Positions 14,870 through 25,759 of a stretch of DNA of 64,000 nucleotides are shown here, in pieces. The first letter of the stretch is position 1. Every line of letters starts with the position of its first letter. The translations under genes and the position numbers were made by a program. The stretch covers positions 1 to 64,000 of the forward strand of contig JBBQZO010000007.1 of the NCBI GenBank assembly GCA_038207625.1, written 5' to 3'. The DNA is from JBBQZO01 sp038207625. Lineage in GTDB: Bacteria; Pseudomonadota; Gammaproteobacteria; Burkholderiales; Burkholderiaceae_D. The notes beneath the pieces are model-generated. The model worked only from the letters and a program-made list of their open reading frames with translations. It was not told where the DNA came from and did no database searches.

Positions 14870-16432
14870 ATGACAGCGAACGCACTCGACGTTGGCAGCA
14901 CGGTCGGCGTGATCGGCAGCGGCGCGATGGGCGCCGGTATCGCCCAGGTCGCTGCCGTGGCAGGCCACACCGTCAAGCTGTACGACACCCGTCCCGAGGC
15001 TGTCGCGAAAGCCATCGCCGATATCGGCAAGGTGTTCGTCAAGCTCGTTGAAAAAGGGCGCATGAGCGGCGCCGACGCCGACGCCGCGCGCGCGCGCCTG
15101 CACAGCGCCGCTGCGCTGTCCGACGTAGCCGACGCCGCCATCGTCGTCGAAGCCATCGTCGAGAATCTCGACGTCAAGCGCACCCTGTTCGCCGACCTGG
15201 AAAACATCGTCGGCGACGACTGCATCCTGGCTACCAACACCTCGTCCATTTCAGTGACCGCGATCGCCGCCAAGCTGCGCCTGCCGCAGCGCCTGGTCGG
15301 CATGCACTTCTTTAACCCGGTGCCGTTGATGGCGCTGGTCGAAGTCATCAGCGGGCTGGCCACCTCGCCGTCAGTGGCCGACACCGTGTGCGCCACCGCC
15401 GCCGCGTGGGGCAAAAATCCGGTGCACGCCAAGTCGACCCCCGGCTTCATCGTCAACCGCGTGGCGCGTCCGTTCTACGCCGAGGCGCTGCGATTGCTGG
15501 GCGAGCAGGCCGCCGACGTGGCCACGCTGGACGCGGTGATGCGCGAGTGCGGCGGCTTTCGCATGGGCCCGTTCGAGCTGATGGACCTGATCGGACACGA
15601 TATCAATTTCTCGGTCACCCAGTCGGTCCACAACGCGTATTTCGGCGACCCGCGCTTTGCGCCCTCGGTGCTGCAGCAGGAAATGGTCAACGCCGGTTTC
15701 CTTGGGCGCAAATCGGGGCGCGGATTCTATCGCTACGGTGACGATAGCGTGACGATACCGCCGCAAACCGAAGCGGCGCAGGAGCGCCCGGGATTTGTCA
15801 GCTACAGCATCGAAGCGGGCGTGCGCTGCGCGATCACCGCGCCGATGGCAGGGCGTCTCGAGCAGGCCGGCGTCAAGCTGGCGCACCGCGATCCCTTGCC
15901 CAATGCGGGCGAGTTCGAAGCGCCCGCCTTCCACTGCAACGGCGCCGCCATCTTCCTCACCGACGGGCGCAGCGCCACCGAGCGCGCCCGGGCCAACAAG
16001 CATCCCGACACGGTGCTGTACGACCTGCTGCTTGACTACGCCGGCGCGCCACGCATTGCGCTTGCTTGCGCTGACCAGTGTACGCGCGAAGCCTATCTGG
16101 CCGTGGTTGGCCTGTTCCAGGCGGCCGGCTTTGCCGTCACGCGTATCGACGACGTGCCCGGCATGGTCGTCATGCGCACCGTCGCGATGCTGGCCAACGA
16201 AGCGGCCGACTGCGTCAACCAGGGCGTGTGCAGTGCACAGGCGGTCGACATCGCGATGCAAAAAGGCGTCAACTATCCGCGCGGCCCGCTGGCCTGGGCC
16301 GACGCGATCGGCCTCGAACAGGTCGTCACCGTGCTGTCCAACCTGGCCAGCGGCTACGGCGAGGACCGCTACCGCGTCGCGCCTCTGCTGCGCCGCAAAC
16401 TTGCCAACGGAGCGCCCTTTCATGCATCGTAA
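14870..16432 (+). CDS. paaH: 3-hydroxyadipyl-CoA dehydrogenase PaaH
   Basis: Oxidises 3-hydroxyadipyl-CoA to 3-oxoadipyl-CoA with NAD+. An N-terminal Rossmann domain (GVIGSGAMGAG, about 14-24) is followed by NTSSIS and GMHFFNPVP with the catalytic His. A first C-terminal helical domain (FIVNRVARPFYAEAL) and a second C-terminal domain after residue 400 complete it. It has 520 aa, the long PaaH form. Its last 11 nt overlap the start of paaI. Confidence 0.95.
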   Translation: MTANALDVGSTVGVIGSGAMGAGIAQVAAVAGHTVKLYDTRPEAVAKAIADIGKVFVKLVEKGRMSGADADAARARLHSAAALSDVADAAIVVEAIVENLDVKRTLFADLENIVGDDCILATNTSSISVTAIAAKLRLPQRLVGMHFFNPVPLMALVEVISGLATSPSVADTVCATAAAWGKNPVHAKSTPGFIVNRVARPFYAEALRLLGEQAADVATLDAVMRECGGFRMGPFELMDLIGHDINFSVTQSVHNAYFGDPRFAPSVLQQEMVNAGFLGRKSGRGFYRYGDDSVTIPPQTEAAQERPGFVSYSIEAGVRCAITAPMAGRLEQAGVKLAHRDPLPNAGEFEAPAFHCNGAAIFLTDGRSATERARANKHPDTVLYDLLLDYAGAPRIALACADQCTREAYLAVVGLFQAAGFAVTRIDDVPGMVVMRTVAMLANEAADCVNQGVCSAQAVDIAMQKGVNYPRGPLAWADAIGLEQVVTVLSNLASGYGEDRYRVAPLLRRKLANGAPFHAS

Positions 16433-16859
16433 TCCCCAACAGCTGGCCGAGTCGGCCGGCAAAGCCATGTTCGAGCGCGACGCTGCCAGCCAGGCGATGG
16501 GCATGCAGCTGGCCGCGATCCGGCCCGGCTTTGCGCGCATGACGATGCCGGTGCGCCCCGACATGCTCAATGGCCACCAGACCTGCCATGGTGGCTTCAT
16601 TTTCGCGTTGGCCGACAGCGCCTTCGCCTTCGCCTGCAACTCGCACAACCACACGACGGTTGGCGCGGCTTGCTCGATCGACTACCTCGCCCCCGGCCGT
16701 CTCGACGACGTGCTCACGGCCGAGGCGACCGAACAGGCACTGGCCGGCAAAATCGGCGTGTACGACATCACCGTCGTGAATCAGGACGGCCGCTTGATCG
16801 CCCTGTTTCGCGGTAAATCGCACCGGGTCGGCGGCGAGGTCGTCGCCACCCAGGCTTGA
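16422..16859 (+). CDS. paaI: Hydroxyphenylacetyl-CoA thioesterase PaaI
   Basis: Hot-dog-fold thioesterase that frees CoA from dead-end hydroxylated phenylacetyl-CoA intermediates. It has 145 aa. The catalytic region is HGGFIFALADSAFAF with the conserved His-Gly-Gly and Asp, followed by SIDYLAPG. The ATG at 16422 lies inside the 3' end of paaH. A longer open frame upstream overlaps paaH and is not used. Confidence 0.94.
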   Translation: MHRNPQQLAESAGKAMFERDAASQAMGMQLAAIRPGFARMTMPVRPDMLNGHQTCHGGFIFALADSAFAFACNSHNHTTVGAACSIDYLAPGRLDDVLTAEATEQALAGKIGVYDITVVNQDGRLIALFRGKSHRVGGEVVATQA

Positions 16860-16883
16860 TTCCACGTCCAGGAGAGTACCGAG

Positions 16884-18206
<1,323 letters not shown>

Positions 18207-18224
18207 GCTGCGAAAGAACACACC

Positions 18225-19439
<1,215 letters not shown>

Positions 19440-19447
19440 TTTCAATC

Positions 19448-19538
19448 GGGGACAGACCCCTGTTTCCAGGCAATGACTCGGGACGCTGGACAGACCGGCG
19501 TCATTCGTGAAGTTTCCTGGGAACAGGGGTCTGTCCCC
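19448..19538. repeat. Palindromic repeat unit with GGGGACAGACCCC ends
   Basis: Arms at 19448-19468 (GGGGACAGACCCCTGTTTCCA) and 19518-19538 are inverted copies differing at one or two bases. They enclose about 49 nt. Each arm is itself near-palindromic (GGGGACAGACCCC). The unit could fold as one long stem. It sits between paaJ and paaY, and the paaY start lies 29 nt further on. It resembles REP-type intergenic repeats of a different family from the GGGTCAGAG blocks. Confidence 0.8.
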
Positions 19539-19566
19539 AATTAATCCAATTAATCGAAAGCCCAGC

Positions 19567-20163
19567 ATGGTCAAGGTCTACCAAATCGACGGCGTCACGC
19601 CGGTGGTCCATCCCAGCGCCTACGTGCATCCGAGCGCGGTGCTGATCGGCGACGTGATCGTCGGCGCGCGTTGCTACGTCGGTCCGCACGCATCCCTGCG
19701 CGGCGACTTCGGCCGCCTGATCCTCGAGGAGGGTGCCAACGTGCAGGACGGCTGCATCATGCACGGCTTTCCCGGCTGCGACACGGTCATCGAAGTGGAT
19801 GGCCACATCGGCCACGGCGCCGTGCTGCACGGCTGCCGCATCGGGCGCAACGCGATGGTGGGCATGAACGCGGTGGTGATGGACAAGGCCGTCGTCGGCA
19901 GCGACAGCATCGTCGCGGCGATGAGTTTTGTGAAAGCCGGCATGCAGGTGCCAGCCCGTTCGATGGTGATGGGCACGCCGGCGCGCGTGACGCGCGAACT
20001 GACGGATGAAGAAATCAACTGGAAAAGCTTCGGCACGCGCCAATATCACGAACTGACCGTGCGTTCACTGAACACGATGCGCGAAGTCGAGGCGCTCGCC
20101 GAGGTCGAACCTGAACGCAAGCGCATCGAATTTGGCCCCGACGCGCACGACACCAAACAATAA
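19567..20163 (+). CDS. paaY: Phenylacetate pathway protein PaaY (hexapeptide repeat)
   Basis: Left-handed beta-helix protein of the gamma-carbonic anhydrase/PaaY type. PaaY has been described as a thioesterase for ring-hydroxylated CoA esters that relieves dead-end products. It has 198 aa. Hexapeptide repeats (VHPSAVLIGDVIVGARC onwards) are visible, as are metal-site His residues in the HGFPG, IGHGAVLHGCRIG region. Start at 19567; an in-frame ATG at 19507 lies inside the palindromic repeat and would add 20 residues unlike the family. Confidence 0.92.
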   Translation: MVKVYQIDGVTPVVHPSAYVHPSAVLIGDVIVGARCYVGPHASLRGDFGRLILEEGANVQDGCIMHGFPGCDTVIEVDGHIGHGAVLHGCRIGRNAMVGMNAVVMDKAVVGSDSIVAAMSFVKAGMQVPARSMVMGTPARVTRELTDEEINWKSFGTRQYHELTVRSLNTMREVEALAEVEPERKRIEFGPDAHDTKQ

Positions 20164-20178
20164 TCCTGGAGAGCTAGT

Positions 20179-22230
20179 ATGCATACAATATCTACCCTGC
20201 AAAGTCTGATCGGTGGCCGCTGGATCGGCGAACAAGCCGCCGTGCCGCTGCATAACGCGCTCGACAACAGCCTGATTTACCACACCCACGCCGAGTCGAT
20301 CGACTTCGGCGAAGCGGTCAGCTACGCGCGCAACAGCGGCGTGCCGGCGCTGATGGCGCTGGATTTTCAGCAGCGTGCCGCGCGCCTGAAAGCGCTGGCG
20401 CTGTACCTGGTCGAGCGCAAGGAAGAGCTGTACGCGATCTCGCACCTGACCGGCGCGACGCGCCCGGACAGCTGGGTCGACATTGAAGGCGGCACCGGCA
20501 CCTTGTTCGCCTACGCCAGCATGGGCAGCCGCGAGCTGCCCTCGTCGAACGTGCTGCACGAAGGCCCGGCGATGATGCTCGGTAAAAACGGCGGCTTCGC
20601 CGGCACCCACATCCTGGTGCCGCGTGGCGGCCTGGCGGTGCATATCAACGCCTTCAATTTTCCCATCTGGGGCCTGCTGGAAAAATTCGCGCCCAGCTTT
20701 CTGGCGGCCATGCCTTGCATCGCCAAGCCCGCCTCGGCCACCTCGTATCTGACGGCGGCGGTGGTACGCATGATGCATGAGTCGGGCCTGCTGCCGGCGG
20801 GCAGTCTGCAACTGGTGATCGGCGGCACGGGTGACCTGCTCGACCGCCTGAACGGCCAGGACGTGGTCACCTTCACCGGCTCGGCCGACACGGCCGCCAA
20901 GCTGCGCACCAACCGCAATCTGATCGCCAATTCGGTGCCCTTCAACGGTGAAGCCGATTCGCTCAACTGCGCCATCCTCGGCCCCGACGTTTCGCCCGAC
21001 GATGTCGAGTTCGAACTGTTCATCAAGGAAGTGGCGCGCGAAATGACCGGCAAGGCCGGCCAGAAATGCACGGCGATCCGGCGCATCATCGTGCCGCAAA
21101 ACATGGTCGATGCGGTCGGCACGCGTTTGCGCGAACGGCTCGCCAAGGTGGTGGTGGGCGACCCGTCGGTGGAAGGCGTGCGCATGGGCGCGCTGGCCTC
21201 GAAGGCCCAGCAGCACGACGTGGCCGAACGGTTGGCGCTGCTGGCCGCCGGCAACGAAATCCTGCTCGGCGAGCGCGACGGCTTTGCGCCGCGCGGCGCC
21301 AACGTGGCCGACGGCGCCTTCTTCGCGCCCACGCTGCTGCTGTGCCGCGACGCGCTGCACAACAACGCGGTGCATGACGTGGAAGCGTTCGGCCCGGTCA
21401 GCACCATCATGACGTACAGCGACATCGATGAAGCGCTGGCGCTGGCCGCGCGCGGCAAGGGCAGCCTGGTCAGTACCTTGGTCACGCGCGACCCGAAGAT
21501 CGCCGCGCGCGCCGTGCCGATCGCCGCCGCCCTGCACGGCCGCGTGCTGGTGTTGGAGCGCGAAGCGGCGGTCGATTCGACCGGCCACGGCTCGCCGCTG
21601 CCGCAGTTAAAACACGGCGGCCCGGGGCGCGCCGGCGGTGGTGAAGAACTGGGTGGCATCCGCGCAGTGCGCCACTATCTGCAGCGCACCGCGGTGCAAG
21701 GATCGCCCACCATGCTGGCCGCCATTACGGGCGAATACGTGCGCGGCGCCAAGGTGCAGGAAAGCGAGGTGCACCCGTTCCGCAAGCACTTCGAAGAGCT
21801 CAACATGGGCGACTCGCTGTTGACGCACCGGCGCACTGTCAGCGAAGCCGATATCGTCAACTTCGGCGGCATTTCCGGCGACTTTTTCTATATGCACTTC
21901 GACGAGATCGCGGCCAAGGATTCGCAGTTTGGCAAACGCATTGCGCACGGCTACTTTGTGCTGTCGGCGGCGGCCGGGCTGTTCGTGTCGCCCGCGCCCG
22001 GCCCCGTGCTGGCCAACTATGGCCTCGACAACCTGCGCTTCATCACGCCGGTGGGCAATGGCGACACCATCCGCGCGCGCCAGACCTGCAAGCTCAAGGT
22101 CTACCGCAACCGCACCGACGAGAAGGGCGAGGGGCAGGGCGTGGTGGCGTGGGACGTGCAGGTGACCAATCAGCACGATGAACTGGTGGCCAGTTACGAC
22201 ATTCTGACGCTGGTGGCCAAGCGCGGCTAG
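20179..22230 (+). CDS. paaZ: Bifunctional oxepin-CoA hydrolase / semialdehyde dehydrogenase PaaZ
   Basis: Opens the oxepin-CoA ring and oxidises the resulting aldehyde. The N-terminal aldehyde dehydrogenase domain (1-520) has the catalytic Glu in NGEADSLN and the Cys in KAGQKCTA. The C-terminal MaoC-type hydratase domain (about 540-683) shows SGDFFYMHFD and HGYFVLSAAAGLF. It has 683 aa, the fused form. It is the last gene of the operon, followed by a perfect hairpin terminator. Confidence 0.97.
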   Translation: MHTISTLQSLIGGRWIGEQAAVPLHNALDNSLIYHTHAESIDFGEAVSYARNSGVPALMALDFQQRAARLKALALYLVERKEELYAISHLTGATRPDSWVDIEGGTGTLFAYASMGSRELPSSNVLHEGPAMMLGKNGGFAGTHILVPRGGLAVHINAFNFPIWGLLEKFAPSFLAAMPCIAKPASATSYLTAAVVRMMHESGLLPAGSLQLVIGGTGDLLDRLNGQDVVTFTGSADTAAKLRTNRNLIANSVPFNGEADSLNCAILGPDVSPDDVEFELFIKEVAREMTGKAGQKCTAIRRIIVPQNMVDAVGTRLRERLAKVVVGDPSVEGVRMGALASKAQQHDVAERLALLAAGNEILLGERDGFAPRGANVADGAFFAPTLLLCRDALHNNAVHDVEAFGPVSTIMTYSDIDEALALAARGKGSLVSTLVTRDPKIAARAVPIAAALHGRVLVLEREAAVDSTGHGSPLPQLKHGGPGRAGGGEELGGIRAVRHYLQRTAVQGSPTMLAAITGEYVRGAKVQESEVHPFRKHFEELNMGDSLLTHRRTVSEADIVNFGGISGDFFYMHFDEIAAKDSQFGKRIAHGYFVLSAAAGLFVSPAPGPVLANYGLDNLRFITPVGNGDTIRARQTCKLKVYRNRTDEKGEGQGVVAWDVQVTNQHDELVASYDILTLVAKRG

Positions 22231-22245
22231 CGCGCCGCAGCGCAC

Positions 22246-22280
22246 AATGAAAAACAGCCGCAAAGCGGCTGTTTTTCATT
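22246..22280. terminator. Bidirectional terminator after paaZ
   Basis: A perfect 16-bp stem (AATGAAAAACAGCCGC/GCGGCTGTTTTTCATT) encloses an AAA loop. A-runs and T-runs flank the GC core, so it can stop transcription from both paaZ and the convergent csbD-like gene. Confidence 0.92.
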
Positions 22281-22320
22281 CATGTCGGCGTTCGTCAGAC
22301 GGCACGCCGTCGATGAATAT

Positions 22321-22506
22321 TTACTTACCTTTTTTCAGATCCTTGACCGCTTCTTTCAGGTCGCCTACCGATTCCTGCAATTTTCCTTGCGCCTGATGCT
22401 TGAGGCCTTCGGCTTGTTGATGCGGGTTGCCGATGATCTTGCCGGCTTCCTGTTGGATTTTGCCGCCGAGGTCTTTTGCTGCGCCAGCTACTTGGTCTTT
22501 GTTCAT
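22321..22506 (-). CDS. CsbD-family stress protein
   Basis: A small hydrophilic helical protein of 61 aa. It shows the CsbD pattern: MNKDQVAGAAKDLGGKIQQEAGKI is followed by a repeated EGLKHQAQGKLQESVGDLKEAVK block. CsbD proteins are induced by general stress in many bacteria, and their biochemical role is unknown. The start at 22506 follows AACTACC; in-frame ATG at 22518 is an alternative. Confidence 0.88.
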   Translation of the reverse strand: MNKDQVAGAAKDLGGKIQQEAGKIIGNPHQQAEGLKHQAQGKLQESVGDLKEAVKDLKKGK

Positions 22507-22661
22507 GGTAGTTTCCAATCAAGTTAAGAGATGAGCCTGCTGCGCAAAGTGCGCTGCTTGGTACTTCCTGTGAAGCACACGGTCGTTGCGCCGTGTGCTT
22601 GTACGAACAATATTCCAATCCATCGTCGCGCTCTGTGCGTTAGCTAACGCAGGACAAATCT

Positions 22662-23348
22662 TTATTTTTTTGGCGCCGCCACGTCGGCCACTTTCGCCTG
22701 TGCGACCCCGCCCAGCATTGGGAAGGGATTGATCGGGCGGCCTTTCCACCACTGCTTGTCGTCGTCCAGTTCGAAAATCGCGAAGTGCAGGTGGGGCGTG
22801 GCCGGGTCGGCATTGCCGGTGCTGCCGACATAGCCGACCAGCTCGCCCTGCTTGATGAAATCACCCTCCTTGACGCCGGGGGCGTAGCGCTCCAGATGGG
22901 CGTAGTAGTAGACAAATTTCTCGGCGCCGTCGAATTGGTAGACGGTCAGCCCACCCGGCTTGCTGTCGAACAGCTTGGCCACCTTGCCGTCGACCGCCGC
23001 GTGCACCGGCGTGCCCTTGGGCGCGCTGATGTCAAGCGCCTCGTGGTGCCGTTCGCTGCCGCGCGCTTCGTCAAAGGTATCTTTCAGCTGAGCCGGCCCG
23101 ATGCCGGCGATCGGCAGCGCGATCGGGTTCGCCTGCACAGCCGGCAGGCTGGCGATGGTTGGCGGGATCGCCTGTGCGGGCATGGCCACCTCGCCGGTGC
23201 GCGGGGGCGCGAGGCAGGGCGCGACGACGTTGCTGGGCGCGGCCGCGATCAGCGTGGGCGCCGCGTCGGGCATGACCCGGATCAGCGCAACGATACCGAT
23301 GGCGCCGGCCAGCGCGCCCAACAAAAAAATCAAAAATGTTTTCATCAT
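22662..23348 (-). CDS. M23-family (LytM) peptidoglycan endopeptidase-like protein
   Basis: Membrane-anchored periplasmic protein of 228 aa: an N-terminal transmembrane segment (FLIFLLGALAGAIGIVALI), a Pro/Ala-rich linker, and an M23 domain. Zinc-site residues are visible as HHEALDI (H and D) and HLHFAI. The catalytic core is therefore intact, so it may cut peptidoglycan cross-links or stem peptides. It starts 12 nt after the L,D-transpeptidase gene, so the two cell-wall enzymes form one transcription unit. Confidence 0.88.
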   Translation of the reverse strand: MMKTFLIFLLGALAGAIGIVALIRVMPDAAPTLIAAAPSNVVAPCLAPPRTGEVAMPAQAIPPTIASLPAVQANPIALPIAGIGPAQLKDTFDEARGSERHHEALDISAPKGTPVHAAVDGKVAKLFDSKPGGLTVYQFDGAEKFVYYYAHLERYAPGVKEGDFIKQGELVGYVGSTGNADPATPHLHFAIFELDDDKQWWKGRPINPFPMLGGVAQAKVADVAAPKK

Positions 23349-23360
23349 CGTTCCTTGGAA

Positions 23361-24329
23361 TTAGTCTTGCATCAGCACATCGACACCGGCGGCGAGCGCG
23401 TGTGCCAGCGCCGTCGCATCCCAGTTGGTCAGCCGGATACAGCCGTGTGACTGGGTCTTGCCCACGTTGGCCGGTTCCGGCGTGCCGTGGATACCATAGT
23501 GTTCTTTCGACAGATCGATCCACACCACGCCGACCGGATTGTTGGGGCCGGCCGGCAGCGTGGCCGCGTGTTCGTTTGCGCCGGCGTCCCAGAACAGCTT
23601 GGGGTTGTAGTGGAACACCGGATTGCGGCTGATCGTCTTCACCTTCCAATGCCCGAGCGGCAGCGGATCGTGTTCGCTGCCGGTGCTGGCGGGGAACTGG
23701 GCCAGCACGGCGCCGCCGGCGTCGAGCACCGTCAGCGTCTGGTCGGACTGGTCGATGACCAGCCGGGTGGCCTTGGCCAGCTCGGCGATGTCGGCCACCT
23801 GCGGCACCACGATGTGTTCGCCCGCCTTGGTAAATCGTTGGCCGGGATTGAGCCGGCGCAGTAGCGCGGGACTGGCGTGGAAGCGTTCGCCCAGTGCTTC
23901 GAGCGCCGACGCGAAGCCCAGCGCGCTCAGCTTGGCTTTGTCGGCGTAACTGGCCGGCAGCGCTGCATACGGGCCGTCGACGTCGGCCTGCAGTAGCTGA
24001 TAGTCGCCCAGCACGTCGGCGCTGTCGCGTTCCAGCGCCGCCCAGGTGGGCGCGTCGAGCGTGCCCGTCACGTCCAGCTGCTGGCTGTTCTGATAGCCTT
24101 CGATCGCCTTGCGTAAATTCTGTCCAAACGCGCCATCGATTTCGCCGCTCGAAAAATGTGCGCGCGCCAGCAGTATCTGGGCGCGCAGCAGCATTGCGCC
24201 GGACGGATGCTTGCCCTTGCTGTGCTGGTGCCCGGCGGGGTCCTGCGCGGCCAGCCGCAGCGGCGCGGCTGCCATCGAGGTGGCGCTGCACGCACAGGCT
24301 GCAAGCAAGATCATCAAACGCTGTTTCAC
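23361..24329 (-). CDS. L,D-transpeptidase (YkuD family)
   Basis: Periplasmic enzyme forming 3-3 cross-links in peptidoglycan or attaching lipoproteins. It has 322 aa: signal peptide (LMILLAACACSATSMAA), a peptidoglycan-binding-like domain (GEIDGAFGQNLRKAIEGYQ, about 62-80), a short LysM-like middle region, and a C-terminal YkuD domain (about 190-322). The active site reads HGTPEP and SHGCIRLTNWD with the catalytic Cys. The first gene of a pair with the M23 protein. Confidence 0.93.
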   Translation of the reverse strand: MKQRLMILLAACACSATSMAAAPLRLAAQDPAGHQHSKGKHPSGAMLLRAQILLARAHFSSGEIDGAFGQNLRKAIEGYQNSQQLDVTGTLDAPTWAALERDSADVLGDYQLLQADVDGPYAALPASYADKAKLSALGFASALEALGERFHASPALLRRLNPGQRFTKAGEHIVVPQVADIAELAKATRLVIDQSDQTLTVLDAGGAVLAQFPASTGSEHDPLPLGHWKVKTISRNPVFHYNPKLFWDAGANEHAATLPAGPNNPVGVVWIDLSKEHYGIHGTPEPANVGKTQSHGCIRLTNWDATALAHALAAGVDVLMQD

Positions 24330-24519
24330 TGGTATTCCCCTAAAATAATTCCTCTGCTCAACAGATTAGAGGGGGGCGGGTAGCTGGTCTGTTCGTTCGC
24401 GCACCGACTCCGCGTCGATTCGAGGCCAAGCTATGCTGGTCGCTGTAGTACCGCTAGCGCCTGCAGGCGCGGTTCGCAGCAGCATCTCCTTTTACCCCTT
24501 CACGATGCAAAGAGCCGGC

Positions 24520-25509
24520 ATGACTGTTCCCATCCTCCCACCCGGACCGGTGTCACCGCGCGCCTATGCGCGCCAGATGCGTCACGTCGGCCACGCCGCG
24601 CTGCTGGACTGGTTCGCCCACCGGGCGGCCAGCAAGGGCGCCGCGCTGGCGTTCTACACGCTGTTTTCGATGGCGCCGATTTTGCTGCTGGTGATCGCCA
24701 TCGCCGGCTTCTTTTACGGTACTGACATCACCCGCAACGAGGTGCTGGCGCAGGTGCGCGATCTGCTGGGCGCGCAGGGCGCGGCGGCGATCGCGCTGAT
24801 ACTCGACGGTGCGCGCAACCACGAGCAGGGCCGGCTGGCCACCGCCATCGCCAGCGCCTTGCTGCTGTTTGGCGCGACCAGCGTGTTCGCCGAACTGAAG
24901 GCGAGCCTGGACGACATCTGGGGCATGGCCGCCATGCGCGAAACCAGTGTGCTGGACCTGCTGCGCACCCGCCTGCTGTCGTTCGGCCTGATTCTGGTGC
25001 TGACGTTTCTGATGATGGTGTCGCTGCTGCTGAGCGCGGCGCTGGCGCTGCTTGAACATTATTGGGGCGGCGTCTGGCGCGACTCCGCGCTGACACTGGC
25101 GGTGCTGGCCGGGCTGATCGGTTTTTCCGTCAATGCCAGCCTGTTCGCGGTGATTTTCAAGACGCTGCCGCGCGTGCGCCTGTCCTGGCACGACGTGCTG
25201 ATCGGCGCGCTCGGCACCGCCGCCTTGTTCGCGTTGGGGAAATACCTGATCGGCCTGTACATCGGCAACAGCGGCGTGACCAGCAGTTTTGGCGCCGCCG
25301 GATCGATGATCGCGCTGCTGCTGTGGGTCTACTACTCGGCGCAGATTTTTTTCTTCGGCGCCGAGTTCACGCGCGAATACGCGCTGCAGCTGGGCAGCCT
25401 GCGCGGCCAGCGCGACAAGTACGAGCCGCCCGAACTGCAAGCGCGGCCTGACCAGCAGGCCCGGCACGACGCCCAGCAATCGATTCCGGATCCCGAACAT
25501 CAGACATGA
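24520..25509 (+). CDS. YihY/BrkB-family inner membrane protein
   Basis: Integral membrane protein of about 330 aa. The N-terminal motif ASKGAALAFYTLFSMAPILLLV, then FGATSVFAELKASLDDIWG, and the C-terminal GSMIALLLWVYYSAQIFFFGAEFTREYA are the family signature. Five to six transmembrane helices are expected. The tail is hydrophilic and rich in Gln and Pro. The function is unsettled (once proposed as RNase BN, since refuted). Start uncertain: ATG at 24520 has AAAGAG upstream; ATGs at 24505 and 24433 are in frame. Confidence 0.88.
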   Translation: MTVPILPPGPVSPRAYARQMRHVGHAALLDWFAHRAASKGAALAFYTLFSMAPILLLVIAIAGFFYGTDITRNEVLAQVRDLLGAQGAAAIALILDGARNHEQGRLATAIASALLLFGATSVFAELKASLDDIWGMAAMRETSVLDLLRTRLLSFGLILVLTFLMMVSLLLSAALALLEHYWGGVWRDSALTLAVLAGLIGFSVNASLFAVIFKTLPRVRLSWHDVLIGALGTAALFALGKYLIGLYIGNSGVTSSFGAAGSMIALLLWVYYSAQIFFFGAEFTREYALQLGSLRGQRDKYEPPELQARPDQQARHDAQQSIPDPEHQT

Positions 25510-25759
25510 ACGGCGCCTTGCCGCCGGGGCAGCATGTCGCGTCAAGGGTGTGAAACAGCAAGGGCTGCCCGGCTCGCGCCGGTTGTTGCGGCGGTTTTCG
25601 TCCGGCCTTCGTCATGCCGTCGTATTGACTGCATGGTCGCCCGGATTGGCCGGACACTCGTGGAAGCGGCCGACAAAATCGGCCGACCGTTGCGCGGCGG
25701 AGGCGGCGCGCGGGCGGCGCCACGCGGGCGGCGCCACTGCGCTGACGCCGCCCGCTCGC

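Noticed and set aside
20065..21588. 507-codon minus-strand frame
   Set aside because: Antisense to paaZ, His/Arg/Gln-rich without domains.
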